64,000 bases of DNA from Acidobacteriota bacterium (GTDB taxonomy: Bacteria; Acidobacteriota; Terriglobia; Bryobacterales; Bryobacteraceae). The position numbers were made by a program, and so were the translations under genes. Shown one piece after another: positions 33,169 to 42,551 of this stretch; position 1 is the stretch's first letter; each line of letters opens with the position of its first letter. The notes beneath the pieces are model-generated. The model was not told where the DNA came from and searched no databases. It worked only from the letters and a program-made list of their open reading frames with translations. The stretch covers positions 24,774-88,773 of the forward strand of contig CANIVU010000019.1 of assembly GCA_947470805.1 (NCBI GenBank). The letters run 5' to 3'.

Positions 33169-34779
33169 TCAGCGGGCGTAGGCGTAAAACACCGTCACCA
33201 ACCCGATCACCGAAGCCAGAAACACACTATGGCGCAGGGTGAAGCGGAACAACTTGGCTTCATCATCGGCCTTCATGCCGGTCGCGGCCGCCGCAACGGC
33301 AATGCTCTGCAAACTGATCATCTTCCCCATCACGCCGCCGGCGGAGTTGGCCGATGCCATCAAGACAGGGTCCAGCCCCAGCTTTGTCGCGGTCACCACC
33401 TGCAGGTTGCCGAACAACGCATTGGCCGACGTGTCACTTCCCGTCAGAAACACCCCCAGCCAGCCGAGCAACGCGCTGAAGAATGGAAATGTCGATCCGG
33501 TCGAGGCGAACGCCAACCCAAGCGTTGCCGTCGCGCCCGAATAGTTCATCAGGAACGCAAGCCCCAGTACGCTGGCAATCGTCAAAAGCGGTTTGGCCAA
33601 CTGCTGAGTCGTCTGGCCGAGAATACCCGCGAACCGTTTCGCCGACACCCCAAGCAACATGGCTGCCAGGATCGTCGCAAAGACACAGGCCGTACCCGCC
33701 GCCGATAGCCAGCTAAAGGCGTACATCGCCGCATAAGGAGCCGGCTTCCCCACGGTGGGCGGAACCCGCTCCACCAGGTTGTGCAACCCCGGCCAGGGAA
33801 TGTTCATCGTGAAGCTGTTCAACTTCGCCTTCACCCCTTCCTGCCCCCAGATCAACACAAACACAACCAACAGCAGGTACGGCATCCAGGCCCAGAACAG
33901 TTCGCTGGGGCTATGCTTCCGCAGCACAGGAGCCTCAGAGGACTCCCCTTCCAAATGGAAAGTATCGGACGGCTTCCAGAGCTTAAAGAGAATCACCAGC
34001 GACGCAATAGCGGCGAGCGAACTGGTAATATCCACCAACTCGGCGCCAACATAGTTCGAAACAAAAAACTGCAGCCCGGCAAACGCACCGCCGCAGATCA
34101 GCGCGGCCGGCAACACACCACGCAGCGCCTTCCAGCCACCCATCACCATAATCAGATACGAAGGCACAAAGAATGAAAGCGGCGCACAGATCCGGCCAAC
34201 CGCCGCGCTCAACTCACGAACCGGCAGCCCCGTCGTCAACGCCAGAGTCGTGACAGGAATTCCAATCGAGCCGAATGCCACAGGCGCCGTATTCGCCAGC
34301 AAGCAAATCCCCGCCGCGTAAAACGGAGAGAAGCCCAGGCCCGTCAGCATCGCCGCCGCCACCGCCACCGGACTGCCGAACCCCGCGGCGCCTTCAATAA
34401 AAGCGCCAAACGCGAAGGCGATCAGCAACGCCTGCAGCCGCCGGTCCGGGGTCAAACTCCCTACCGAGTCCTTGATGATTTCAAACTTCCCGGTCTCCAC
34501 GGTCAGCCGGTACAGCAGAATCGCCGAGAACACGATCCAGCCAATCGGCAGCAATCCAAAGGCGGCCCCAAAGGTCACCGCGCCCACCACTGTCCCGCCC
34601 GGCATGCCGTAGCCAAACAGAGCCACTACCGCCGCGGCGGCCAGCCCGGCCAGGCCCGCAATCCACGCCGGTTTCCGGAAAACGCCGAGCATCATCAGGA
34701 GTACAACAATCGGAAGAGCGGCCACCGAAGCCGAGAGGGCGAGACTATCGCCGATGGGTGTGTAGTTTTGCTGCCACAT
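33169..34779 (-). CDS. lctP: L-lactate permease (LctP family)
   Basis: 536 residues with 12 or more membrane segments and LctP hallmarks: FGAFIEGAAGFGSPVAVAAA, AFGSIGIPVTTLA and, near the end, FLTGSDTSANALFGNLQ and ASANSAGGVMGKMISLQS. Imports lactate or glycolate with protons. It stands alone on the minus strand between cheX and an OmpA-family gene. No lactate dehydrogenase is adjacent. Confidence 0.92.
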   Translation of the reverse strand: MWQQNYTPIGDSLALSASVAALPIVVLLMMLGVFRKPAWIAGLAGLAAAAVVALFGYGMPGGTVVGAVTFGAAFGLLPIGWIVFSAILLYRLTVETGKFEIIKDSVGSLTPDRRLQALLIAFAFGAFIEGAAGFGSPVAVAAAMLTGLGFSPFYAAGICLLANTAPVAFGSIGIPVTTLALTTGLPVRELSAAVGRICAPLSFFVPSYLIMVMGGWKALRGVLPAALICGGAFAGLQFFVSNYVGAELVDITSSLAAIASLVILFKLWKPSDTFHLEGESSEAPVLRKHSPSELFWAWMPYLLLVVFVLIWGQEGVKAKLNSFTMNIPWPGLHNLVERVPPTVGKPAPYAAMYAFSWLSAAGTACVFATILAAMLLGVSAKRFAGILGQTTQQLAKPLLTIASVLGLAFLMNYSGATATLGLAFASTGSTFPFFSALLGWLGVFLTGSDTSANALFGNLQVVTATKLGLDPVLMASANSAGGVMGKMISLQSIAVAAAATGMKADDEAKLFRFTLRHSVFLASVIGLVTVFYAYAR

Positions 34780-34882
34780 GGGAACCTTGCTATGTTACTC
34801 CTGTTGGACCCCGTTGCAACACTTCTCTCGGGGAATGCGTCCACAATAGGAAAGCGGGAAACCCATCCCGCGCGGAGGACTC

Positions 34883-36553
34883 ATGGATCATCGCTACCTT
34901 GTCGTTGGCATCTGCGCGCTCGCCGCAGCCGTTTACGGCCAACCCGCGCAGCAACGGCCGGATCCCGATGTCCCTATGGCCGTCTTCAAAGTCGACGTCG
35001 TCGCCAAGACGGCCAAGGCGATCAACTACCGCCACCGCAGCGGCGCCACGAAGATCGATTTCAAGGGAACAGCCAACCTCCCCGCCGCGAAAGGCGAGGC
35101 CAAGGTCGAAAGCAAACAGGGCTACATCGAAATCGAAGTTGAGTACCGCAATCTCCAACCCGCCAGCATGCATGGCGCTGAATACCTCACCTACGTCCTC
35201 TGGGCCGTCACCCCCGAGGGCCGAGCCACCAACCTCGGCGAAATTCTCCTCAACGGCGCCAACGGCAAACTCAACGTCACCACCGAACTGCAAGCCTTCG
35301 GCCTCATCGTCACCGCCGAACCGTATTACGCCGTCACCCAGCCCAGCGACGTGATCGTCATGGAAAACGTTGTACGCCAGGACACTCTGGGCAAGGTGGA
35401 CGAAATCGACGCCAAGTTCGAACTCCTCCAACGCGGCCAGTACGCAACCCTCGCCGGCCCCCGCCCCGTCATCGACCCCAAAGTGCCGCTCGAACTCTAC
35501 GAAGCCCGCAGCGCCATCCACATCTCCCGCGCCGCCGGCGCCGAGAAGTACGCCGCCGACACGATCAAGAAGGCCGCCGACCTCCTCTCCCAGGCCGAAG
35601 GCTACCAGGCTCGCAAGGCCGGCAACAAACCGGTTTCGATGATCGCCCGCGAAGCCGTGCAGACGGCCGAGGACGCCCGCGTGCTCACCGTCAAACGCCG
35701 CGAAGAGGAGCGCCTAAACAACGAACGCGCCGCCTCCGCCGCCCGGGAAGCCGCCGCCCGCGCACAGGCCGAGGAGGAGTCGCGCCGCGCCAGGGAATCC
35801 GCCGAACAGGCCCGCCTGGAACAGGAACGCCGCGCCCTGGCCGAAAAAGCCAAGGCCGAAGCCGATGCCGACCGCGCCGCCGCCGAAAAGGCCAAGCGCG
35901 AAGCCGAGGAAGCAACAGCCATCGCCCGCAAAGCCACGGCCGAGGCCAACCTCGCCCGCCAAGCCGCCGAAAAAGCCAAGGCGGAAGCCGAAGCCGCCCG
36001 CGCCTCCGCGATGGCCGAAGCCGAAAACGCCCGTCAGGCCGCCGCCGAAGCCAACCGCCTCCGCCAGCGCGCCGAAGACGAGAAAACCGGCCTCCGCAAA
36101 CAGCTCCTCGACCAGTTCAATCTCATCCTCGAAACCCGCGACTCCGCCCGCGGCTTGATCGTCAACATGTCCGACGTCCTCTTCGACTTCGGCAAATTCA
36201 CCCTCCGCCCGGAAACGCGCGAAAAACTCGCCAAGATCTCCGGAATCGTCCTCGCCCACCCCGGTTTGCGCCTGGACGTCGAAGGCCACACCGACGCCAT
36301 CGGCAGCGAAGAGTTCAATCAGAAACTCTCCGACAACCGCGCCGCCACCGTCCGCGAATATCTCATCGCCCAGGGCATCAACGGCGACTCGGTCACTGCG
36401 CGCGGCCTCGGCAAAACGCAGCCCATCGCCCCGAACGACACCAACGCAAACCGCCAGAAGAACCGCCGCGTGGAGATGGTCGTCTCCGGCGAAATCATCG
36501 GCACCAAGCTGACGGTCACCGTCACGCCGGTCGCCCCGCCCCAGAACAACTAA
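34883..36553 (+). CDS. OmpA-family cell-envelope protein with long coiled coil
   Basis: 556 residues. Signal peptide (LVVGICALAAAVYGQPA), a globular N-terminal part to about 250, then an Ala/Glu/Arg-rich coiled coil (about 255-410) that could span part of the periplasm, and a C-terminal OmpA peptidoglycan-binding domain: LFDFGKFTLRPETREKLAKI, LDVEGHTDAIGSEEFNQKLS and NRRVEMVVSG. The conserved Asp and Arg that hold diaminopimelate are present. RBS GGAGG stands 6 nt before the ATG. It probably ties the outer envelope to the cell wall. Confidence 0.85.
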   Translation: MDHRYLVVGICALAAAVYGQPAQQRPDPDVPMAVFKVDVVAKTAKAINYRHRSGATKIDFKGTANLPAAKGEAKVESKQGYIEIEVEYRNLQPASMHGAEYLTYVLWAVTPEGRATNLGEILLNGANGKLNVTTELQAFGLIVTAEPYYAVTQPSDVIVMENVVRQDTLGKVDEIDAKFELLQRGQYATLAGPRPVIDPKVPLELYEARSAIHISRAAGAEKYAADTIKKAADLLSQAEGYQARKAGNKPVSMIAREAVQTAEDARVLTVKRREEERLNNERAASAAREAAARAQAEEESRRARESAEQARLEQERRALAEKAKAEADADRAAAEKAKREAEEATAIARKATAEANLARQAAEKAKAEAEAARASAMAEAENARQAAAEANRLRQRAEDEKTGLRKQLLDQFNLILETRDSARGLIVNMSDVLFDFGKFTLRPETREKLAKISGIVLAHPGLRLDVEGHTDAIGSEEFNQKLSDNRAATVREYLIAQGINGDSVTARGLGKTQPIAPNDTNANRQKNRRVEMVVSGEIIGTKLTVTVTPVAPPQNN

Positions 36554-36561
36554 GACAGCAA

Positions 36562-36585
36562 CGCCCTCGCCGCAAAGCGAGGGCG
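36562..36585. terminator. Hairpin between the convergent OmpA and GH88 genes
   Basis: CGCCCTCGC and GCGAGGGCG form a perfect 9-bp stem around a 6-nt loop (CGCAAA), 8 bp after the OmpA-family stop. No T run follows on either strand, so it may act as a bidirectional block or mRNA end rather than a classical terminator. Confidence 0.55.
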
Positions 36586-36611
36586 CTCCCATTCCAAGAA
36601 TCGACTCGCGC

Positions 36612-37742
36612 CTAAATCCGGCGCAGCGCGTGTTCCAAGGCTTCCACGAAGAAGTGGTCGCCCCACATCACAGACTCGTTCACGCCCAGGTCCTTGTGCA
36701 GGTGGTAAACGCCGCCCTTCAGCACGCCCTCCCACTCTTTATCCTTATCGGCCAAATGGTTCTGGCACAGCGTGCGCAGAATGCGAATGCCCGTGTTCCA
36801 GTAGAAGTGGCCCTTCACCGGATCGTGCAACAGCCGTCCCAGCCGCAGCATGGCGCTGGCGGCGATGGCGGCGGCCGAAGTGTCGATCTGCTTGCGCTGG
36901 TCGGCCGGCGCGTTGAAGTCCCACGGCGCCATGCCGTCGGCGTTGCCGTGCGTGATGTAGTAGTCGGCGCAGTCCTCGGCCGTCTCCAGGAAGTGCGGAT
37001 CGCGGCTGTACTCATAGGCGGTGGAGAACCCGTAAATCGCCCACGCCAACCCGCGCGCCCAGCAGGAATCGGCGCGATAGCCCTGCTGCGTCGCTTCGCG
37101 CAGGAACTCGCCCGTCTCGATGTCGAAGATGCCCTCGTGCGCCGTGGAACCGTCGCCGCGCACCAGGAACCGGCGCGTCGTCAGCGAATGCCGCGTGGCA
37201 ATCTCGCGCAGGTTCTTGTCGCCCGTCGCCCGGGCGGCGTAGAACACCAGACCCACGTTCATCATGATGTCGATGAACAACGAATTCTCGGCCACAAACG
37301 AGCGAAGGTAGTTGCCCTTGTCGCGATACCGCAGCGCCAGCGTCTTGCCGGCCTCCACCACGATCTCTTCCAACTTCGGATCCCGGTCCACCTGGAACCA
37401 GCGGTAGTAGGAGTGCTGGAACACGAAACCCAGGTCGTGCACGTCGCGGTCGCTCTTGCGTTTCTCCAGCGGCTTGGTATAGTCGACGGCCTTCTTGTAC
37501 CAGTATTCCGGATCTTTGCCGCCCGTCTCGGCCTCAAAACGGCGGAACAGCCACATCATGCCGGGCAGGAAGCCGTCACACCAACGGGTCCACGCCGGGC
37601 CGTCGTGCTTCCACTTTCCTTCTTTCGTGTACATCGGATAGAAGCCCGGATGGGTATCAATCAGGCGCTTCACTTGCTTCTGCGCAAAGCGCATCGACTT
37701 TTCAAATAGGGCTTTATCGGTCTCAAGAGTAAACTGGATCAC
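36612..37742 (-). CDS. Glycoside hydrolase family 88 (unsaturated uronyl hydrolase)
   Basis: 376 residues of (alpha/alpha)6-barrel type: TRWCDGFLPGMMWLFRRFEA, DVHDLGFVFQHSYYR with the expected catalytic Asp near 103, YRADSCWARGLAWAIYGFST and SAAAIAASAMLRLGRLL. GH88 enzymes hydrate the double bond left by polysaccharide lyases on glucuronyl or galacturonyl sugars. No signal peptide, so it should act in the cytoplasm on imported oligosaccharides. It overlaps the upstream secreted-protein gene by 4 bp. Confidence 0.9.
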   Translation of the reverse strand: MIQFTLETDKALFEKSMRFAQKQVKRLIDTHPGFYPMYTKEGKWKHDGPAWTRWCDGFLPGMMWLFRRFEAETGGKDPEYWYKKAVDYTKPLEKRKSDRDVHDLGFVFQHSYYRWFQVDRDPKLEEIVVEAGKTLALRYRDKGNYLRSFVAENSLFIDIMMNVGLVFYAARATGDKNLREIATRHSLTTRRFLVRGDGSTAHEGIFDIETGEFLREATQQGYRADSCWARGLAWAIYGFSTAYEYSRDPHFLETAEDCADYYITHGNADGMAPWDFNAPADQRKQIDTSAAAIAASAMLRLGRLLHDPVKGHFYWNTGIRILRTLCQNHLADKDKEWEGVLKGGVYHLHKDLGVNESVMWGDHFFVEALEHALRRI

Positions 37743-39001
37743 GGCTTTTTTGCTCCGGAACTTCCTATCCGCAGTGTGCGCCAGTTCAGCGGCAAACCAC
37801 GGGGAAGATCGAGGGAATCCTTTCTAACGTAGAAGACATCGCGGTGCGGTAGCATCGGCAGTTCCCGTTGACTCGGTTTCTGGTAGATGCCGCGGGAGCT
37901 GAATTCGTTAACCGGAATCGCGCCGCCTTCTTCCAATTGTCCCTCGAATGGACCAACTTTGCCATCGAAGGAAATTTCCCGCCATTGCAGCGCCACCAGA
38001 ATCCGTTCCTGCCCCCGAAAATCCTTGCGCCGTTCCAACAACGCCACGTTGCCTTTCAACATCGCGCCCTTCGGAATCCACAATTGTTTCTTGCTTTTCG
38101 AATCCCGCGTCACCCGAGCCTCGATCTCGTCGCCAATCGCATTCCCCGGGAATTTCAACGGCGTCAACAGTTCCAACTCCACCAGCAACCCCGCCGGCAG
38201 CGAGATCGCCTCCGCCAACGCCACCGGCGCCGCATCGCCCTCCGGCACCTCGGCAAACGACAGCGTCGACTCGCCCGCATACTGCCGGCAGCGCGAAAAA
38301 TGAATCACGTTCCGGCTCGCCCCGCCCTGGAAATCCTCCATCACCATCTCCGAAGATTTCGGCAAAAGAAATGTCGATTCCCCGATCGGCACCCGTTCAT
38401 ACTGCATCGAGTCCCGCGCCGCCTTGAGCGGCAACACCGGAGGAATATCGATGGCGTCCACGTCCAACCGCACCAGGTCCAACGTCTCCACGTCGTTCCA
38501 GAACGAGCCTCGATAGCCCGTAATCCCCGACAGCGTTCCGATCGTAATCTTGTATCCGCTCCGGAACTGCGGCACCGTATAGTCGAACCGCGCCACGGTC
38601 CGTCCGTCGATCACCTCTTCGCCCTTGTACGTCATCAACGGCGTGCCACTCAGAAAGACGGACCGCGCGTGCAGCGCGAAACTCCCGTTGCCAATCGCGC
38701 CCGTCGGCGCCAGCTCGCGCAGATCCCGCTCTTTGAACTCCCGCTCCCCCGGCCAGGAAAACAGCTCCTTGCCCTCCACCACGGCTACTTCCAGATGCAG
38801 CGCGTCCATCAATAGAAACTTCCGGCCGCGCCCGGATCGCGTCGACCGCTCAATCGTCTCCAGGCACGTATAGTTCGGTTGCCGCGTGAGCACCTGCCCC
38901 ATATGCTGCTTGATCCGCGCCAGCAGCAGCGTCTCCGGCGCCAGCGGTTGCCCGGCGGCGCAAGTGACAAACAGCAAACTCCAAACGCCCAGGCGCGGCA
39001 T
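37739..39001 (-). CDS. Secreted protein of unknown function, acidobacterial type
   Basis: 420 residues from the ATG at 39001 with a short signal peptide (LGVWSLLFVTCAAGQPL). QPNYTCLETIERS near the N-terminus is a recurring start for secreted proteins in this phylum. The last third (FPGNAIGDEIEARVTRDSKS, LWIPKGAMLKGNVALLERR) looks like a TrbI/VirB10- or SH3-like beta fold. I cannot name a function. It is co-transcribed with GH88 through a 4-bp overlap. Confidence 0.65.
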   Translation of the reverse strand: MPRLGVWSLLFVTCAAGQPLAPETLLLARIKQHMGQVLTRQPNYTCLETIERSTRSGRGRKFLLMDALHLEVAVVEGKELFSWPGEREFKERDLRELAPTGAIGNGSFALHARSVFLSGTPLMTYKGEEVIDGRTVARFDYTVPQFRSGYKITIGTLSGITGYRGSFWNDVETLDLVRLDVDAIDIPPVLPLKAARDSMQYERVPIGESTFLLPKSSEMVMEDFQGGASRNVIHFSRCRQYAGESTLSFAEVPEGDAAPVALAEAISLPAGLLVELELLTPLKFPGNAIGDEIEARVTRDSKSKKQLWIPKGAMLKGNVALLERRKDFRGQERILVALQWREISFDGKVGPFEGQLEEGGAIPVNEFSSRGIYQKPSQRELPMLPHRDVFYVRKDSLDLPRGLPLNWRTLRIGSSGAKKP

Positions 39002-39042
39002 ATGTTGATTGTACCCGCCGCCCACCTGTTACCATCAGTTCG

Positions 39043-39273
39043 ATGGCAACCAAAGTAACCGTTAACAACAATGGCCCCCTTCGCATCGAAGGGGAGTTCA
39101 CGATCAACGATCCCTCCGGCAAAGAGTTCGGCCTCGCCGGACGTACCGTCATTTCGCTGTGCCGCTGTGGCGCATCGGAAAACAAACCGTTCTGCGACGG
39201 CGCCCACGGCCGCGCCGGCTTCCAGAGCGTCTGCGAAGCCCGCGACCTGCCCGCACCGAAGCCGAAGGTCTAG
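39043..39273 (+). CDS. CDGSH-type iron-sulfur protein
   Basis: 76 residues with the complete 2Fe-2S motif CRCGASENKPFCDGAHG: three Cys and one His ligand in the C.C..S...P.CDG.H spacing. Single-motif bacterial CDGSH proteins are soluble redox or cluster-transfer proteins. Its end overlaps the convergent hpt stop by 4 bp. Partner unknown. Confidence 0.9.
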   Translation: MATKVTVNNNGPLRIEGEFTINDPSGKEFGLAGRTVISLCRCGASENKPFCDGAHGRAGFQSVCEARDLPAPKPKV

Positions 39274-39806
39274 CTCTCTTCGCCTTCGCTCAGGACGCAA
39301 ATGTCCTTTAACCCACGATAGTCTTCGGCATAATCCAGCCCGTAGCCGACGACGAATTCGTCCGGAATCGAGAAGCCGGTGTAGGCCGCCTGCACCGGCC
39401 GTAACCGGCGCTCGGGCTTGTCGAGCAGCGCCGCTATGCGGATGCTCCGCGGCTTGCGATTGTGCAGCAGGCCAATCAGGTAGCTCAGCGTCACACCCGT
39501 GTCGACGATATCTTCGACGATGATGATATTGGCGCCTTCAATCGACGTGTCCAAGTCCTTGGTCACGCGCACTTCGCCCGACGACGAGGTGCCCTTCCCG
39601 TAACTCGAAATGCCCATGAAATCCATGCGCACCGGGCGATGAATCGCCCGCGCCAGGTCGGCGACGAAGATGAAGGCGCCCTTCAGAATGCCGATCAGAA
39701 TCAGATCGCCTTCTTTGTAATCTTTGGTGATCTGCGCACCGATTTCGGTCACACGCTTCTGGATTTCAACGTCGGAGATGAGTACGCGGAGCTGGGGATT
39801 TTTCAT
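39270..39806 (-). CDS. hpt: Hypoxanthine phosphoribosyltransferase
   Basis: 178 residues: LIGILKGAFIFVADLARAI (PPi loop), DFMGISSYGKGTSSSGEV (flexible loop), IIIVEDIVDTGVTLSYL (PRPP-binding loop) and FVVGYGLDYAEDYRGL (purine site). Salvages hypoxanthine and guanine to IMP and GMP. It follows the M15-like gene by 14 bp on the minus strand. Confidence 0.95.
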   Translation of the reverse strand: MKNPQLRVLISDVEIQKRVTEIGAQITKDYKEGDLILIGILKGAFIFVADLARAIHRPVRMDFMGISSYGKGTSSSGEVRVTKDLDTSIEGANIIIVEDIVDTGVTLSYLIGLLHNRKPRSIRIAALLDKPERRLRPVQAAYTGFSIPDEFVVGYGLDYAEDYRGLKDICVLSEGEES

Positions 39807-39820
39807 TGCGAATCTATCGT

Positions 39821-40657
39821 TCAGTCTGTGGAGCGAAGGCGTGTGCTGGGCGGGCCGATGTGAATGTGGGGCGCCGTGGCCTGGCCGCGAACGGCCGTCA
39901 AGAACGCGAAGAAAGGAATCTTCTGCTGTTCCAGGTAACGCATCAGCCAGCGGCCTTCCACGCTCTCCGGCAGCACGGCCACGTCCACGCGCCCGCGGTG
40001 GTCGAAGCCCATCGAACGGTGCAACGCCGTCTCGCCCCGCGCGCTCACCGGCAGCTTGCGATCGAACTTGCGTTCAAACTCCAGCACCACCTGCTTGAAC
40101 TCATCGGCGCCAAACTTGTTCTCGCCGGCGAAACGAGTAACGCGCGCAATGGCGCCATCGGCCAACGAGGGCTGGTCGGTCTGCTGATCGCCCACCTCCT
40201 GCTCGGCGCGAATCATCGCGGCGATCTCGGACAGGCTGCGCGCCCGCTGTTCCATGGCGGCCACAATGCGCCGCGCCCCGTCCACTTCTTCTTCAAACGG
40301 CACCAGCGACGTCCGCGGCGCCACACCTTGGCCCACCAGGTTCGCCTGTTCGGCCAACCGCGCCCGGATGCGCTCCAGGCGGCGTGTCGCGGCGCCAGTC
40401 GCCTCGGCGGACTGCTCTTCGGTCAGGTCTTCCAGCGCCACCCGCGCGTCCAGAGTCTCGGCAATCAGAGCGTCGTCCTGCGCTTGTTTCAGCGCGGTCT
40501 CGGCCTGTTCCACCTGTTTTTTCGATGCCGCGCCGGCCTCGGCCAACTTGCGCACGAAGGCCAATTGTTCGCTGGCTTGACGCACGGCGGCGGTGTCGGC
40601 CGCGGACAAGACGCAGGCGACCAGCAGGGAGACACACGTCCAGCCACAGATCCGCAC
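39821..40657 (-). CDS. Secreted coiled-coil protein with an M15-like C-terminal domain
   Basis: 278 residues. Signal peptide (SLLVACVLSAAD), coiled coil to about 165, then SMGFDHRGRVDVAVLPES and near the end TAPHIHIGPPSTRL. The spacing of His, Asp and the late HIHIG is like that of M15/VanY-type zinc peptidases (S.H..G.A.D ... H), so murein cleavage or binding is possible. The coiled coil reads like NlpD/EnvC-type regulators of cell-wall enzymes. This is inference from motifs; no direct family name can be given. Confidence 0.55.
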   Translation of the reverse strand: MRICGWTCVSLLVACVLSAADTAAVRQASEQLAFVRKLAEAGAASKKQVEQAETALKQAQDDALIAETLDARVALEDLTEEQSAEATGAATRRLERIRARLAEQANLVGQGVAPRTSLVPFEEEVDGARRIVAAMEQRARSLSEIAAMIRAEQEVGDQQTDQPSLADGAIARVTRFAGENKFGADEFKQVVLEFERKFDRKLPVSARGETALHRSMGFDHRGRVDVAVLPESVEGRWLMRYLEQQKIPFFAFLTAVRGQATAPHIHIGPPSTRLRSTD

Positions 40658-40698
40658 TATACTTTAAGTGTAGTACGACATTGTCACAGGAGCAGTAT

Positions 40699-41160
40699 TT
40701 GCCGGCCAGAACGCCCCGTAAGCAACCCACCACCGCGAAACCGCGAACCGCGAAACCGAAAAAGGTTGCCGCCGCCCCCACACCCGAAGCCGTCGCCGAG
40801 GTTGTGGAAGCGGTATCCGCAGACGTGAACCCCACTTGGCGCACGGCGTTTGCCGCGGCCGAGGATAAGCAGGCCGTGGACATCCACGTGCTCGAACTGC
40901 GCGGCATCACCACGATGACCGACGTGTTCTTCATCTGCCATGGACGCAACACCCGTCAGAACCAGGCCATCTGCGACGAGATCGAACAGCAGATCAAGGA
41001 ACAGAACGGCGAGCGGCCCTTGGCCATCGAAGGCCAGGCGCACGGCGAATGGATCCTGATGGACTACGGCGATATGGTCGTCCACATCTTCAGCGAAAAG
41101 GCTCGCGAGTATTACGATCTCGAACGCCTCTACCGCGACGCCAAACGCCTGGTGCTCTAG
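40699..41160 (+). CDS. rsfS: Ribosomal silencing factor RsfS (Iojap family)
   Basis: 153 residues from a TTG behind AGGAG at 6 nt. A Lys/Pro/Ala-rich N-terminal tail of about 40 residues precedes the domain. RsfS features: DIHVLELRGITTMTDVFFIC, GRNTRQNQAICDEI, and GEWILMDYGDMVVHIFSEKA followed by REYYDLERLY. Binds ribosomal protein uL14 and keeps subunits apart in starvation. The rare TTG start is supported by the strong ribosome binding site. Confidence 0.9.
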   Translation: MPARTPRKQPTTAKPRTAKPKKVAAAPTPEAVAEVVEAVSADVNPTWRTAFAAAEDKQAVDIHVLELRGITTMTDVFFICHGRNTRQNQAICDEIEQQIKEQNGERPLAIEGQAHGEWILMDYGDMVVHIFSEKAREYYDLERLYRDAKRLVL

Positions 41161-41184
41161 ACTCTTCGGTTTCTCAGCCGCCAG

Positions 41185-41220
41185 AGAAAAAGGCGCGCGA
41201 GCATTGATAGCCCGCGCGCC
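41185..41220 (-). terminator. Intrinsic terminator of the Gld-type operon
   Basis: Read on the minus strand, GGCGCGCG pairs with CGCGCGCC across a 13-nt loop and is followed by TTTTTCTC. It lies 20 bp past the DUF4340 stop. On the plus strand the same stem could also slow polymerase leaving rsfS. Confidence 0.75.
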
Positions 41221-41239
41221 CCGATCCGAACAAACGCAG

Positions 41240-42547
41240 CTACTTCTTAGCAGCCGCCGGTGCTGCGGCTGCAATTTCCTTCGCGCTCGCGGCCAGGTCC
41301 CGCACCTCGCTCACCGCCTTCGCGTCCAGCACATAGACGTCCCCACCATCGGCGCGCTTGGCAAAATAATTCTCGCCCTGCTTCGTCACGGTGACTTTCT
41401 CTTTCCCAACCGTGTACTCGGCCACCGTAGCCCCAGCCGCGCTGTCGGCAAACTTCACCGCCGCTAACTCCCGCAACCGGTCCACCACCTGCTGCACCGA
41501 ACCCGGGTCGATCGTCTTGCCGTCGCGTTTCCATTCGTTGCCGCTCTTGGCGAAGACGTAGCTCTTCTCGCCGTCCTTCACCTCCACGCGCTCCGGCTGC
41601 GTGAAGCCGAACTCAAACAACTTCCGATTCCGGAAATCATCCAGCCCCTTGGCCAGTGAATCGCCGAACTCCGCGGAGGTTTTAAACACACCCTCCACCG
41701 CACTCGACTTGGCGTAGTATTCGTTCTCGTTCCCCTTGCGGACTTCAATCTGCTGCGTGCCGTTGCTGTCGGTCACCTTGGCGACGCCCAGCGGCTTGGC
41801 GGCGGCAAACTTCGCCGGAAGCGAGGCTTCCTCTTCCGTTTCGTTCACCACTTCCAGCCGGGCCTCGGCCAGTTTGCGAACAAGCTGATCGGCCGCCACC
41901 GGATCGGCGCGCAGCGGCTTCGGCTTCACAATCGTCCAGTTCCCGCTGGCGTTCTTGCCGAAGCCGATCGAGCCCAGTTCGACGCTCGTCAGCTTCTCCG
42001 TATCGAACGTCAACAGCCGTTTATCGCGCACGTCGCGCCAAGTCCTGTCGAACATGGTCTTCGTGGCTGAGACCACCGAGTACAACTTCGGATCGCCCTC
42101 CACGCGCACATACGACGACGTACCGCTCGGCGTATCGTCGCCGAAATGGACGGTGTGCGTCTTGCCGTCCTTGCGGCCCACGATGACGGTAATCAGCGGC
42201 TCCACCAGCCCATACGGCTTCATGTCCGCAGGCTTCGAGTCCACCAGCCGGTCGGACCCGAACACCGCCAGATTGCCCACCAGATTGCCGACAACCGCCT
42301 GATCGGCGCCCAACTCCTTGGGCGCCTTCAGCGTCCACAGGGCGGCCTTCTCCAGCACCACGGGCTCCGCGCCCATACGGCGGATTTCCAGTTTGTTGAT
42401 CTGGTCCTGCGGGATCTCCAGGATCTTCGGAGCGTCTTCGGGCGAGGACTTCGCGTCCTTGCCCGGCTCCTGTTTATTGGACCACCACAGCGCGCCGCTA
42501 AGCCCCACCAGAAGCAGCGCGGCGAGGATGAGACGTTTGGGATCCAT
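41240..42547 (-). CDS. DUF4340-domain protein
   Basis: 435 residues. A membrane anchor (LILAALLLVGLSGALWW) is followed by two DUF4340 halves: EIPQDQINKLEIRRMGAEPV, AALWTLKAPKELGADQAVVG, and later FEFGFTQPERVEVKDGEKSY with NEWKRDGKTIDPGSVQQVVD. A C-terminal Ala/Lys tail. The family is regularly encoded with Gld-type ABC transporter genes, as here, and is thought to be a periplasmic partner. Substrate unknown. Confidence 0.85.
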   Translation of the reverse strand: MDPKRLILAALLLVGLSGALWWSNKQEPGKDAKSSPEDAPKILEIPQDQINKLEIRRMGAEPVVLEKAALWTLKAPKELGADQAVVGNLVGNLAVFGSDRLVDSKPADMKPYGLVEPLITVIVGRKDGKTHTVHFGDDTPSGTSSYVRVEGDPKLYSVVSATKTMFDRTWRDVRDKRLLTFDTEKLTSVELGSIGFGKNASGNWTIVKPKPLRADPVAADQLVRKLAEARLEVVNETEEEASLPAKFAAAKPLGVAKVTDSNGTQQIEVRKGNENEYYAKSSAVEGVFKTSAEFGDSLAKGLDDFRNRKLFEFGFTQPERVEVKDGEKSYVFAKSGNEWKRDGKTIDPGSVQQVVDRLRELAAVKFADSAAGATVAEYTVGKEKVTVTKQGENYFAKRADGGDVYVLDAKAVSEVRDLAASAKEIAAAAPAAAKK

Positions 42548-42551
42548 CGTG

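Noticed and set aside
41192..41220. Hairpin as an RNA gene
   Set aside because: Stem plus T run on the minus strand directly after a stop codon is explained as an intrinsic terminator.
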